Positions 16,400 through 25,631 are shown, numbered from the stretch's first letter. The stretch is DNA of 45,879 nt from Dokdonella immobilis (GCF_900115085.1 NZ_FOVF01000019.1:35669-81547), one strand, 5' to 3'. The notes: a model not told the origin generated them from the sequence alone. Translations and numbers: made by a program.

Positions 16400-19300
16400 G
16401 CATGGCCGCCGACGGCCGGCGTCTCCGCGTCGAGTTCGTCGATGCGGCGCGCCAGCGCGTCGGGCGAACGCGTGTATGGCGCCAGCAGCGAATAGAACGA
16501 CGGCACGACGAACAGCGAAAGCAGGGTCGAAAAGGCAACGCCGAAGATGACGACCACGCCGATCGCGGCGCGGCTGGCCGAGCCCGGGCCACCGGCCAGG
16601 ACCAGGGGCACGGCGCCGGCAATGGTCGCCACCGAGGTCATCAGGATCGGGCGCAGGCGCACCGCGGCCGATTCGGCGATGGCGTCGGCGATGCTCATGC
16701 CTTCGTCGCGCAGCTGGTTGGCGAACTCGACGATCAGGATGCCGTTCTTGGCGGCGAGACCGATCAGCATGACGATGCCGATCTGGCTGAACAGGTTCAG
16801 TGAATTGCCGGTCAGCCACAGGCCGATCAGGGCGCCGAGGATGGCCAGCGGCACGGTCAGCATGATCACGAACGGATGGATGAAGCTTTCGAACTGGGCG
16901 GCCAGCACGAGGTAGACGACGAGCAGGGCCAGGGTAAAGGTCAGCACGACCGCGCCACCGGCCTTGAGGTATTCGCGCGAGTCGCCCTTGTAATCGATTT
17001 GCGCCGAGGGCGGCAGTTCCTCGGCCGCGGTCTTCTGCACCCAGTCCAGCGCCTCGCCGAGGGTGTAGCCTGGTGCCAGGCCGGCCGACAGGGTGATGCC
17101 GCGCAGACGGTTGAAGCGGTTCAGCCGTCCCGGCTCGGCCAGTTCATGCACGCTGACCAGGTTGGACAGCGGGATCAGTTCGCCGCTGCGCTGCGAACGC
17201 ACGTAGAGGTTGTCGAGGTCCGCCGGCGATGCGCGATCGTCACGCTGCGCCTGCATGATCACGTCGTACTCCTCGCCCCCTTCGACGAACGTGGTGACCT
17301 GACGGCCGCCCATCATGGTTTCGAGCGTGCGCCCGATCTCCTGCGCAGAAACGCCGAGATCGGCGGCGCGCCCGTGATCGATGTCGATGCGCATCTGCGG
17401 CTGGGTTTCCTTGTAGTCGGAATCGGGACTGAAAAGCCCCGGGTTCGCTTCCATGCGCGCGAGCATGCGGTCGCGCCACTGGGCCAGCTCCTTGTAGTCG
17501 GGCCCGCCGAGCACGACGTTCAAGGGCTGGCCGCCGCCGCGGATCAGCCCGGTGCGCACGAACGGCACGGCGCGCACGCCGGGCAGCGTGGCCAGGTCCT
17601 TGCGCAGACCGTCGGCCACTTCGGAGGTCGACTCGTTGCGCTGGCGCCAGTCCTTGAGGAATACCGTCAAACGGCCGGTGTGCATTTCCTGGCTGGCCCC
17701 GTAGCTGCCGGGCACGCGCGAATTGATGCGCTCGATCGGGCCGCCCTCGCCGATCAGCCCGCTGAACTTCTTCTCGACCTGCTGCATCTGCTCGACCGTG
17801 TAGTCGTAGCCGGCGCCCTCCGGGCCCGTCACCGACACGAAGAAGACGCCGCGGTCTTCCGTTGGCGCGAGTTCGGCCGGAACCACGCGCAACAGCAGTC
17901 CGCTGGCGACCAGGGCACCGAGCATGAGCAGGCCGAACAGCACCGGCTTGCCGCTGCTGCGCGTGACCAGGTTCCGGTAGCGTGCGGTCAGGCGCTCGAG
18001 ATGCCCATGGATGAAGGCATTGAAGCCACGCTTCTCGCGATGCGGACGGACCAGCTTCGAGGCCATCATCGGGGTCAGGGTCAGGGCGACGAAGGCGGAC
18101 AGCGCGACCGCGGTCGCCAGGGTCACCGAAAGTTCGCGGAACAGGCGACCGGTGTTGCCTTCCATGAAACCGATCGGCAGGAATACCGAGACCAGCACGG
18201 CGGTGGTCGCGATGACGGCAAAGGCAACTTGGCGGGCCCCGCGCTTGGCCGCGACCAGGGCCGGCTCGCCGAGATCGGCGCGACGCTGGATGTTCTCGAG
18301 GACGACGATCGCATCGTCGACGACGAGGCCGATGCAGAGGACCAGGGCGAGCAGGGTCAGCAGGTTGATCGAGTAGCCGAACGCGTAGAGTCCGATGAAC
18401 GCCGAGATCAGGCAGACCGGCACGGTCACGGCCGGAATCAGGGCCGAGCGCGCACTGCCGAGGAAAAGGAAGATGACCAGCACGACCAGCACGCCACCCT
18501 CGATCAGGGTCGCGTAGACGCGCTCGACCGCCGATTCGATGAACAGGGTCGAATCGTAGGCGACAAAGATCACGGTGCCTTCCGGCAAGGTTTTCTGCAC
18601 GCGCTCGGCCTCGGCGCGCGCGGCGCGGGCGACATCGAGGCTGTTGGCGGTCGAGGTCTTGACGATGCCGAGGCCGACATTTGGCTGGCCGTTGCTGCGC
18701 AGGTAGGAACGCCGCTCCTCGGCCGCGCGCTCGATCCGCGCCACGTCACCGAGACGCACGACATAGCCATCGCTGCCCTTGGCCAGGGCGAGCTTGGCGA
18801 AGTCCTCGGACTTGGCATAGTTGCGCTGCACGCGCAGGGTGAAATCCCGATTTTCAGACTCGATCTGGCCAGCCGGCAGCTCGACGTTCTCGCGGCGCAG
18901 GGCGGCCTCGACATCGGAAACGGCCAGACCGCGCGCGGCCAGGGCCTCGCGATCGAGCCAGATGCGCATTGCATAACGCTGGCCGCCACCGACATAGACG
19001 CGGGCGACGCCCTCGATCGCCGACAGGCGGTCGGTCACGTAGCGTTCGGCGTAGTCGCTCAGTTCGAGGGCATCCATGCGATCGGAGCGCATGTTGAGCC
19101 AGAGGATCGCATCGGAGTCGCTCTCGACCTTGGATATCTCGGGTGGATCGGCTTCTTCCGGAAGGCGGTCCTGGACGCGGCTGACGGCGTCGCGCACGTC
19201 ATTGGCGGCGGCTTCGATGTCGCGGCTCAGGTTGAATTCCATCGACACATCGGCGCTGCCATTGCGGCTGCTTGACTCGACCACGTCGACACCCTCGATG

Positions 19301-19518
19301 CCAGCCAGAGCATCCTCGAGGACCTGGGTGATGCGGGTCTCGACGACGGCCGCCGACGCACCGGGATAGTTCACCTCGACCGAAACCACCGGCGGATCGA
19401 TGGCCGGCAGCTCGCGCAGGGTGAGCCGCGAGAACGACATGACGCCGAGCACGATCAGCAACAGGCTGACCACGGCCGCGAAGACCGGCCGCCGTATCGA
19501 GATGTCGGAGAGGTTCAT
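16396..19518 (-). CDS. RND multidrug efflux pump, inner-membrane component
   Basis: Proton-driven RND transporter of 1040 residues, full length for the HAE1 family. The N-terminus NLSDISIRRPVFAAVVSLLL and its first helix, two large periplasmic loops (about 35-330 and 555-860) and twelve membrane helices are evident. The proton-relay aspartates D401 and D402 lie in GLVVDDAIVVLENIQRR of TM4. It works with the adaptor immediately upstream (ATGA overlap at 19515-19518). It lacks a cognate outer-membrane channel here and would need a TolC-like protein from elsewhere. It is closer to MdtB/MexF-like HAE1 pumps than to heavy-metal CusA types. Confidence 0.96.
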   Translation of the reverse strand: MNLSDISIRRPVFAAVVSLLLIVLGVMSFSRLTLRELPAIDPPVVSVEVNYPGASAAVVETRITQVLEDALAGIEGVDVVESSSRNGSADVSMEFNLSRDIEAAANDVRDAVSRVQDRLPEEADPPEISKVESDSDAILWLNMRSDRMDALELSDYAERYVTDRLSAIEGVARVYVGGGQRYAMRIWLDREALAARGLAVSDVEAALRRENVELPAGQIESENRDFTLRVQRNYAKSEDFAKLALAKGSDGYVVRLGDVARIERAAEERRSYLRSNGQPNVGLGIVKTSTANSLDVARAARAEAERVQKTLPEGTVIFVAYDSTLFIESAVERVYATLIEGGVLVVLVIFLFLGSARSALIPAVTVPVCLISAFIGLYAFGYSINLLTLLALVLCIGLVVDDAIVVLENIQRRADLGEPALVAAKRGARQVAFAVIATTAVLVSVFLPIGFMEGNTGRLFRELSVTLATAVALSAFVALTLTPMMASKLVRPHREKRGFNAFIHGHLERLTARYRNLVTRSSGKPVLFGLLMLGALVASGLLLRVVPAELAPTEDRGVFFVSVTGPEGAGYDYTVEQMQQVEKKFSGLIGEGGPIERINSRVPGSYGASQEMHTGRLTVFLKDWRQRNESTSEVADGLRKDLATLPGVRAVPFVRTGLIRGGGQPLNVVLGGPDYKELAQWRDRMLARMEANPGLFSPDSDYKETQPQMRIDIDHGRAADLGVSAQEIGRTLETMMGGRQVTTFVEGGEEYDVIMQAQRDDRASPADLDNLYVRSQRSGELIPLSNLVSVHELAEPGRLNRFNRLRGITLSAGLAPGYTLGEALDWVQKTAAEELPPSAQIDYKGDSREYLKAGGAVVLTFTLALLVVYLVLAAQFESFIHPFVIMLTVPLAILGALIGLWLTGNSLNLFSQIGIVMLIGLAAKNGILIVEFANQLRDEGMSIADAIAESAAVRLRPILMTSVATIAGAVPLVLAGGPGSASRAAIGVVVIFGVAFSTLLSLFVVPSFYSLLAPYTRSPDALARRIDELDAETPAVGGHA

Positions 19519-20567
19519 GAGGAGGCATCCTTCGGCTTGCCGGCATCGGTGATCTTCGAGCCTTCGCGGACCTTGACGGTGCCGTCGACCACGATGCGCG
19601 CATCGGCATCGATGCCGTCGACGATCTCCACCTTGCCGAACTGACGTGCGCCGAGCGTGACCTTTACCCGCTCGACCGTGTCGTCGTCCTTGACCCGATA
19701 GACGAAGGAATCAGGTCCGATCTGTTCGATGGCGATCTCGGGCACGGCCAGCACGCGTCTCTCGGGCCTCAGGACATGCACGGTCATGAGCATGCCGGGT
19801 CGCAGCGCATGGTCGGCATTCGGCAGCTCGGCACGGACCACGACCGATCGGGTCATCGGATCGACCCGCGAATCGACCGACAGCACCTTGCCGCTGAATT
19901 CGCGGCCCGGAAAGGCGATGCTGGTCGCGGTCAGCTGCAGACCCGGACCCAGGGCGGCCAGGTAGCGTTCGGGCAGCGAGAAATCGAGCTTGATCGTGTC
20001 GATGTCGTCGAGGGTGGTGATGACGGTACCCGGCGTGACCAGGGCGCCGACACTGACCTGGCGTAGCCCAAGCACGCCCGAGAATGGCGCGGTCACCACG
20101 CGATCGGCGAGCTGGGCGCGCAGCAGGGCGACCCGGGCCTGGGCCGAATCGTGGGTGGCACGCGCGGTATCGGCGACCTGCTTGGACACGGTGCCCTGGC
20201 GAACCAGGTCGTCGTTGCGGTTCATCAGGCGCTCGGCATCCTTGTAGGTGGCCTGCGCCTCGGCGAGGGCGGCCACCTGCTGGCCCGAAGTCAGCTCGAC
20301 CAGCACGTCGCCGGCGTCGACGCGCTGGCCATCGGTGAAATTCACCTTGCGCACGGTCTCGGTGATCTTGGCGGTCAGGGTCACCGATTCGCGCGCCTTG
20401 GTCGTGCCGACCGCCTCGATCGTGTCGACCCAGTCCACGGGTTGCACGAGGGCCGTCGTTACCGGAATGGCCGCGGCGCCTTTTCCTGCCGCTCCGCTAT
20501 CCGGCTCGGAGCAAGCGGCCAGCGTGAGCAAGAGCGCGGCGAGCAAGGTGGCGTTCGATTTCTGCAT
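19515..20567 (-). CDS. RND efflux periplasmic adaptor lipoprotein
   Basis: Membrane-fusion protein of 350 residues. It has a lipoprotein signal peptide with lipobox LAAC (lipidated C19), so it is anchored to the inner membrane. Lipoyl, short alpha-hairpin (about 95-155), beta-barrel and membrane-proximal domains follow in the usual order (APFSGVLGLRQVSVGALVTPG marks the second lipoyl half). It joins the RND pump to an outer-membrane channel. The hairpin is short, as in MexA-type adaptors. The stop overlaps the pump start by 4 bases. A 144-base gap separates it from emrB, so it may have its own promoter or be read from emrB. Confidence 0.95.
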   Translation of the reverse strand: MQKSNATLLAALLLTLAACSEPDSGAAGKGAAAIPVTTALVQPVDWVDTIEAVGTTKARESVTLTAKITETVRKVNFTDGQRVDAGDVLVELTSGQQVAALAEAQATYKDAERLMNRNDDLVRQGTVSKQVADTARATHDSAQARVALLRAQLADRVVTAPFSGVLGLRQVSVGALVTPGTVITTLDDIDTIKLDFSLPERYLAALGPGLQLTATSIAFPGREFSGKVLSVDSRVDPMTRSVVVRAELPNADHALRPGMLMTVHVLRPERRVLAVPEIAIEQIGPDSFVYRVKDDDTVERVKVTLGARQFGKVEIVDGIDADARIVVDGTVKVREGSKITDAGKPKDASS

Positions 20568-20711
20568 CGGTGTGCGTGGTCCCGTGGATTGTTTCGCGAT
20601 CCCGTCCCGTTTGCGGACGGAGGGGGTGCCCGGCCGGACCGGCGTTGGCTGCCGGTCGATCGGGTTGGTGATGACGCGTCCCAGCGCCGCATGGTGGCGA
20701 CCGGGCCTGCG

Positions 20712-22244
20712 TCAGTGGTCCATTGCCAGCTCGGGCGCCGGCTTCGCCATCTGGCGCCGCGGAATGCGGAACAGAAGCAGGAAGGGTAACGCGCCAAGGG
20801 TAAGCCACATCATCAGCCAGAAGTCATTGATGTAGGCAATGGCGGCCGCCTGGCGGGTCACCTCGGCGTTCAGCGCGGCCAGTCCCTGCAACGAATCCGG
20901 ATTCAGGATACCGCCCGGGACGTTGAGCGAATACGGCGTGATCCGCGAGGCCAGTTCGGCATGGTTGAGCTGGGTACCGCGGGCGATCAGGGTGAACATG
21001 ATCGATATGCCGAAGCTGGAACCGATATTACGAGCCAGGCTGAAGATGCCGGCCGCCTCGGTGCGCGAACGACCGGGCAGGGTCGCATAGGCCAGGGTCG
21101 AGACCGGCACGAAAACCAGACCCAGCCCGAGCCCCTGGATCACGCCGACATTGATGATCGGCCAGATCGGAACGTCGGGTCCGAATTGCGCGCTCATGCC
21201 GAGCGACACCGCGATCAGCACGATGCCGGTCGCCATCGGCAGGCGCGGATCGATGCCACGGGCCAGCAGGCGGCCAACCGTGGTCATCGCGACCAGGGTG
21301 CCGACGCCGCGCGGCGCAAGCAGCAGGCCGGTGGTCACCACCGGGTAGTTCATGAGGTTCTGCAGGTACGGCGGCATCAGGGCCATGGTCGCGAACAGCA
21401 ACACGCCCACGATGAAGATGAACAGCGTGGCGACACCGAAATTGCGGTCGCGCAGCAGGGCAAGGTTGACGAAGGTCCGCTCGCTGCTGCGCCAGTGCAC
21501 CCAGTACAGGTAGAAGCCGAGGAAGGCCAGGGCCAGGTCGATCTGGATCTCGATCGAGGAAAACCAGTCCTTCTCGTTGCCGCGGTCGAGCATCAGCTGC
21601 AGGGCGGCGATGCCGATGGCGAGGAAGGCGAAGCCGCGCCAGTCGAAGCGGCTCGGTTCGACCTCGTCCTTCGGCACGCTGGCGAGCACGCCGAGCAAGG
21701 CGACGATGCCCACTGGCACGTTGATCAGGAAGACCCAGTGCCAGCTGTAGTTGTCGGTCAGCCAGCCGCCCAGCGGGGGCCCGACGATCGGCCCGACCAT
21801 CACGCCCATACCCCACAGGGCCATGGCCGCGCCATGCTTCTCGGGTGGGAACGCATCGAGCAGGGACGATTGCGAGATCGGCACCAGCGCCGCTCCGAAC
21901 AGGCCCTGCAGTATGCGGAAAGCGACCATTTCGCCGATGCCCGTGGCCATTCCGCAAAGCACCGAGGCCACGGTGAACCCGGCGATCGCAACGACCAGCA
22001 GGTGGCGGCGGCCGAAGCGCGAGGCCAGCCAGCCGGTCGCCGGCGTGGCAATCGCGGCGGCGACGATGTAGGACGTCAGGATCCAGGCCGCCTGGTCCTG
22101 GGTGGCCGACAGCGAACCCTGCATGTCGGGCAGGGCGACATTGGCGATCGTCGAATCGATCACCTGCATCAGTGTCGCCAGCATGATCGAAACGACCAGC
22201 AGCGGCAGGTTGGGAACCTCGCGATGTGAAGGGATCGTGCTCAT
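20712..22244 (-). CDS. emrB: EmrB-type MFS drug efflux transporter (DHA2, 14 TM)
   Basis: Proton-driven major facilitator exporter of 510 residues. Fourteen hydrophobic helices are evident, with QVIDSTIANVALPDM in TM1, WLASRFGRRHLL as motif A, and the DHA2 motif C region GPIVGPPLGGWLTDNYSWHWVFLINVP. It pairs with the EmrA adaptor encoded just upstream to export hydrophobic drugs through TolC-like channels. Between emrA and emrB lies a 163-base spacer holding a GATTCGG repeat element, so transcription through it may be attenuated. Confidence 0.95.
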   Translation of the reverse strand: MSTIPSHREVPNLPLLVVSIMLATLMQVIDSTIANVALPDMQGSLSATQDQAAWILTSYIVAAAIATPATGWLASRFGRRHLLVVAIAGFTVASVLCGMATGIGEMVAFRILQGLFGAALVPISQSSLLDAFPPEKHGAAMALWGMGVMVGPIVGPPLGGWLTDNYSWHWVFLINVPVGIVALLGVLASVPKDEVEPSRFDWRGFAFLAIGIAALQLMLDRGNEKDWFSSIEIQIDLALAFLGFYLYWVHWRSSERTFVNLALLRDRNFGVATLFIFIVGVLLFATMALMPPYLQNLMNYPVVTTGLLLAPRGVGTLVAMTTVGRLLARGIDPRLPMATGIVLIAVSLGMSAQFGPDVPIWPIINVGVIQGLGLGLVFVPVSTLAYATLPGRSRTEAAGIFSLARNIGSSFGISIMFTLIARGTQLNHAELASRITPYSLNVPGGILNPDSLQGLAALNAEVTRQAAAIAYINDFWLMMWLTLGALPFLLLFRIPRRQMAKPAPELAMDH

Positions 22245-22352
22245 GTGGGTTCCGGGATATCGGCGGTTCGCGATGACCGGCCTTTCGGCTGTTTGAAAAG
22301 GGGTATACCGGCTATTCCGATGATGAAAAAAAGGGTTTCCGATACGCGAAGG

Positions 22353-22409
22353 GAGAAGCGGCTCTTGGCTTACCGAATCCCGAATCCCGAATCTCGAATC
22401 CCGCTTCTC
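22353..22409. repeat. GATTCGG repeat element with flanking inverted arms
   Basis: Four copies of CGAATCC (22374-22401, the third being CGAATCT) are framed by perfect 9-bp arms: GAGAAGCGG (22353-22361) and CCGCTTCTC (22401-22409). The right arm overlaps the emrA stop codon (22408-22410). The element thus forms a long-looped stem right at the end of emrA. The left window edge carries the same unit and the same right-arm core behind another gene. It looks like a dispersed extragenic palindromic element. Confidence 0.8.
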
Positions 22410-23532
22410 AACGGCTCAACGCCACGCGCGGCTCGCCCGCATCACTGCCTGTCCAGCGACCGAGCAGTGAGTTCTGCCTGCCGGTATCGATTTCGACATC
22501 GGCACTCATGCCGGCGCGCAGAACCATGCCGTCCTGGCTGGCCGTCTCGATGGCCAGTCGCACCGGGATGCGCTGCACGATCTTGACCCAGTTGCCGGTC
22601 GCGTTCTGTGCCGGCAGGATCGAGAACTGCGAGCCCGAGGCCGGGCTGATCGAGGCCACGGTCGCGGTCCACTTGTGGCCCGGGAAGGTGTCGACCTCGA
22701 TCGTCGCCGGCTGGCCGACGCGCACGTTGGTCAGGTCGGTTTCCTTGAAGTTGCCCTCGACCCAGAGCGTGTTCGAGACCAGCGGCATCGCCGCCTGGCC
22801 GACATTCAGATAGTCGCCCGGCTGCAGGTGCATCTTGCCGATCGTGCCGTCGATCGGCGCGCGCACTTCGGCATGCGAAAGATCGAGCCTGGCCTTGGCC
22901 AACTGGGCCATGGCCACGCGGTAGCCGGACAGATCCTCGAGCGGCGTGTCGACGGCGCCGCCGAGCATGGTGCGGGCCTTGGCCAGGGTGGCCGCATCGC
23001 TGTCGCGCGTGCCGCGGGCCGTGGCGACTTCGGCGGCCGCGTCGTCGAGCGCCTTCTGCGCGACCAGGCCCTTGGCGCGCAGCTCCTGCACACGCTTGAG
23101 CTGGGCCTCGTTGTTGCGCAGGGTCGCTTCGGACGAGCGCAGGTCGGCGCTGGCCGAACGATAGGTATCGCGCGACGCATTCAGATAGTCGCCAGCCGCT
23201 GCGATCTGCGCCTGCATCTGCTCGACCGCGATCTGCAGCGGCTCCGGGTCGATGCGGAACAGCAGGTCGCCCTTGTGCACGGCCTGGTTCTCGTGCACGG
23301 CAACCTCGACCACGCGGCCGCCGATCTGCGGTGCGATCGTGACCTGGTCGGCCTGCACGTAGGCATTGTCGGTCGAGGTGTAGCGCCCGGCCGTGATGTA
23401 GAACCAGCCCGCCACGAGGGCGACGACGAGCGGCCCGGCGATCCAGAGCACGCGGTTGCGGAGTCGACCGCGGGGCCTGGCGGTATCGGTCTCGACGCGG
23501 GCGGCAATTTCGGTGGGCTGTTGGCTAGTCAT
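22408..23532 (-). CDS. emrA: EmrA-type MFS efflux adaptor
   Basis: Membrane-fusion adaptor of 374 residues, partner of EmrB. A short cytoplasmic N-terminus is followed by one anchor helix (about 29-48, VLWIAGPLVVALVAGWFYI). Then come STDNAYVQADQVTIAPQIGGRVVEV, typical of EmrA/HlyD proteins, a long coiled-coil hairpin (about 100-215), and the second lipoyl half (EVRAPIDGTIGKMHLQPGDYL). The ATG at 23532 is used; longer readings run back into marR. It lies 13 bases downstream of the MarR-family gene, so regulator and pump are co-transcribed, as in emrRAB operons. Unlike the emrRCAB type, no outer-membrane gene is included. Confidence 0.95.
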   Translation of the reverse strand: MTSQQPTEIAARVETDTARPRGRLRNRVLWIAGPLVVALVAGWFYITAGRYTSTDNAYVQADQVTIAPQIGGRVVEVAVHENQAVHKGDLLFRIDPEPLQIAVEQMQAQIAAAGDYLNASRDTYRSASADLRSSEATLRNNEAQLKRVQELRAKGLVAQKALDDAAAEVATARGTRDSDAATLAKARTMLGGAVDTPLEDLSGYRVAMAQLAKARLDLSHAEVRAPIDGTIGKMHLQPGDYLNVGQAAMPLVSNTLWVEGNFKETDLTNVRVGQPATIEVDTFPGHKWTATVASISPASGSQFSILPAQNATGNWVKIVQRIPVRLAIETASQDGMVLRAGMSADVEIDTGRQNSLLGRWTGSDAGEPRVALSR

Positions 23533-23545
23533 GGCAGGCTCGGGC

Positions 23546-24004
23546 TCAGGATTCGTGGGACTCGTTGGCAGACTCGATCGCGGAAAGATTCGCGCGAAGC
23601 TGCTTGAGGACGCGTTGGAAGGCGCCAAAATCGCCGTCGTCGATGTTGACCAGGGATTCCCGGCGCAACTCCGCGGCGATGACTTCCATGTCGTCGGTGA
23701 CACCGTGCGCCTTGACAGTCAGGTACAGACGCCAGCGACGGCGATCGTTCGGGTCGGCGCGGCGCTCGACGAACCCGGCCACGGCCAGGCGATCGATGAC
23801 ACGGCCAACCGCGATCGGCTCCATTTCGAGAAACTCGGCCAGTTCGCTCTGGCTCAGCCCCTCGCGGCGGCGTATCGATTTGAGCGCGCGCCATTGCGCA
23901 CGGGTCAGGCCAAGACGAAGCGCGCGACGGTCGAAGTGCTTGCGGAACAGGCAGGTGACGTCGTGGAGGTCGTAGGCGAACGAGGAGTCAGGGGTCGATT
24001 TCAT
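23546..24004 (-). CDS. MarR family transcriptional regulator, EmrR-like
   Basis: DNA-binding regulator of 152 residues with the MarR winged helix: LSQSELAEFLEMEPIAVGRVIDRLAVAGFVERRADPNDRRRW spans helices 3-4 and the wing (about 51-92). MarR dimers usually repress their own operon and release DNA on binding the drug exported. It heads the emrAB operon. Candidate promoter elements end only a few bases before the ATG at 24004, so the message could be nearly leaderless. The region upstream also holds CCTAGG, which could lie within an operator. Confidence 0.94.
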   Translation of the reverse strand: MKSTPDSSFAYDLHDVTCLFRKHFDRRALRLGLTRAQWRALKSIRRREGLSQSELAEFLEMEPIAVGRVIDRLAVAGFVERRADPNDRRRWRLYLTVKAHGVTDDMEVIAAELRRESLVNIDDGDFGAFQRVLKQLRANLSAIESANESHES

Positions 24005-24015
24005 GGCTGCCGTGG

Positions 24016-24044
24016 ATATTATGTCCTAGGCAGGTAAATTACAA
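24016..24044 (-). promoter_or_regulatory. Candidate promoter of the marR-emrAB operon
   Basis: On the minus strand, TTGTAA (24044-24039) and TAATAT (24021-24016) are 17 bases apart, each matching four of six consensus positions. An alternative -10, CATAAT, lies at 24023-24018 with a 15-base spacer. The palindrome CCTAGG sits between them and could be part of a MarR operator. A start of transcription would fall about 5-8 bases before the marR ATG. This is a motif reading only. Confidence 0.4.
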
Positions 24045-24121
24045 TACCCGAGGGTTCATTATTCCGGCCTCGTTCATCCGGCAGGCTGCCGCGACGGTAC
24101 GGCGCTCCTCGAAGGCTTGGC

Positions 24122-24673
24122 ATGCAGGGCGCGCGGACCGATAGTGGACGCATGATCCGGATCCTCGAAGCCGACCTCACCGAACAGCGCGTCGACGCCA
24201 TCGTCAACGCCGCCAACGAGACCTTGCTCGGTGGCGGCGGCGTGGACGGCGCCATCCACCGTGCGGCGGGGCCGGACCTGTTGCGCGCCTGCCGGGCCCT
24301 GCCCGAGGTCCGACCCGGAATACGCTGCCCGACCGGCGAGGCCAGACTGACCGGAGGCTATGCCCTGCCCGCACGCTACGTCATCCATACGGTCGGACCC
24401 GTCTGGAACGGTGGCGATGCCGGCGAGCCCGGCCTGCTCGCCGCGTGCTATCGGAACTGCCTCGAACTGGCCCGGCAAAAGGCGCTGGCCACGATCGCGT
24501 TCCCGGCGATCAGCTGCGGCGTGTTCGGCTATCCGCCGGAGCTGGCCGCACGCATCGCCCTGCGCGAAATCGACGCGCATGCCTGGAGCGGGCTCGAAAT
24601 CACCGTCTGCTGCTTCGGATCGCGCATCCTCGAGAGCTACCGCCGTGCCGCGGGAGCACGCGACATCGACTGA
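24122..24673 (+). CDS. Macro domain protein, O-acetyl-ADP-ribose deacetylase type
   Basis: Macro domain protein of 183 residues, resembling YmdB. The domain opens with [39 protein letters not shown], giving the ADP-ribose binding and catalytic-type Asn and Asp, and has the phosphate loop [23 protein letters not shown]. Such proteins remove acetyl from O-acetyl-ADP-ribose or reverse mono-ADP-ribosylation. The ATG at 24122 has GAAGG six bases ahead; an ATG at 24152 would begin directly at the domain and is the main alternative. It is divergent from marR and convergent with the NYN gene, with only 14 bases between the stops. Confidence 0.93.
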   Translation: MQGARTDSGRMIRILEADLTEQRVDAIVNAANETLLGGGGVDGAIHRAAGPDLLRACRALPEVRPGIRCPTGEARLTGGYALPARYVIHTVGPVWNGGDAGEPGLLAACYRNCLELARQKALATIAFPAISCGVFGYPPELAARIALREIDAHAWSGLEITVCCFGSRILESYRRAAGARDID

Positions 24674-24687
24674 CCGGGCGGCTCCCT

Positions 24688-25440
24688 TCAGCCTGAGCCC
24701 TTGCGCCGCTCGCGCAGGTAGACCGACTTGCCGGGCCCGGCGCCGACCACGCGCTCCTCGATATCGAACAGCTTGCTCGCGGCGACCAGCTCGCGCAGCT
24801 TGCGGAAGCCGTAGTTGCGTGGGTCGAAATCGGGCGTCTGCTTGGCGATGTAACTGCCGACCGGGGAGAGGTTGGCCCAGCCGCTGTCGTCGGACGACGC
24901 TTCGACCGCCTTGCGCAACAAGCTGGCCAGCTTGCGGTCCTTGCCGATCTGGCTGGCCGCCCTGGTCTGGCGCGCCGGAGCGTCGGCCTCGTCCTCCTTG
25001 TCGATGAGGATATCGGTGTAGATGAACTTGTCACAGGCGGCGACGAACGGGGTCGGTGTCTTGCGCTCGCCGAAGCCGTAGACGGTCAGCCCCGACTCAC
25101 GCACCCGCATCGCGATGCGGGTGAAGTCGCTGTCGCTGGAGACGATGCAGAAGCCATCGAAGCGTTCGCTGTAGAGCAGGTCCATGGCGTCGATGATCAT
25201 CGCCGAATCAGTCGCGTTCTTGCCGGTCGTATAACGGAACTGCTGGATCGGCTGGATCGAATGCGAGAGCAGCACTTCCTTCCAGCCCTTCAGTTGCGGG
25301 CTGGTCCAGTCGCCGTAGATGCGCTTGACGCTCGCCGTGCCGTACTTGCCGACCTCGGCGAGCAGGCCATCGACGATCGACGGCTGCGCGTTGTCGGCGT
25401 CGATGAGTACCGCGAGCTTGCTCGACGCGGGGCTGTTCAT
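24688..25440 (-). CDS. NYN domain (PIN-like) putative ribonuclease with OST-HTH/LOTUS domain
   Basis: Protein of 250 residues. The NYN/PIN-like nuclease domain (about 8-150) carries the acidic cluster D14 and D16 (LAVLIDADNAQ), TDSAMIIDAMDLL, and SSDSDFTRIAMRVRE. A C-terminal OST-HTH (LOTUS) domain (about 165-235, WANLSPVGSYIAKQTPDFDPRNYG) likely binds RNA. NYN-LOTUS proteins (LabA/DUF88 group) are thought to act in RNA processing or decay; no target is known for this one. The ATG at 25440 follows AAAAGGA; an earlier ATG 30 bases upstream lacks such a site. Confidence 0.93.
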   Translation of the reverse strand: MNSPASSKLAVLIDADNAQPSIVDGLLAEVGKYGTASVKRIYGDWTSPQLKGWKEVLLSHSIQPIQQFRYTTGKNATDSAMIIDAMDLLYSERFDGFCIVSSDSDFTRIAMRVRESGLTVYGFGERKTPTPFVAACDKFIYTDILIDKEDEADAPARQTRAASQIGKDRKLASLLRKAVEASSDDSGWANLSPVGSYIAKQTPDFDPRNYGFRKLRELVAASKLFDIEERVVGAGPGKSVYLRERRKGSG

Positions 25441-25631
25441 CGGGTCGTGGTCCTTTTCCCGGGATGGCATGGCAAGGACCAGCATACCGCCTCGACACGG
25501 GCAAGTCGCGGTGCACATGCCGCCTGCGCATATCGGCATGAGCAAATCTACCTTCTCGCCGCGGCAGCGACTCCGTAGCGTGCATTGCATCCGGCCAAAT
25601 GGCCGTCCATATCCGGATCCACGCGCCGCCC

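Noticed and set aside
16876-19275. 799-residue open frame antisense to the RND pump
   Set aside because: Same reason: low-complexity composition rich in D, G, Q and R, no motif, and a full-length RND protein on the other strand.
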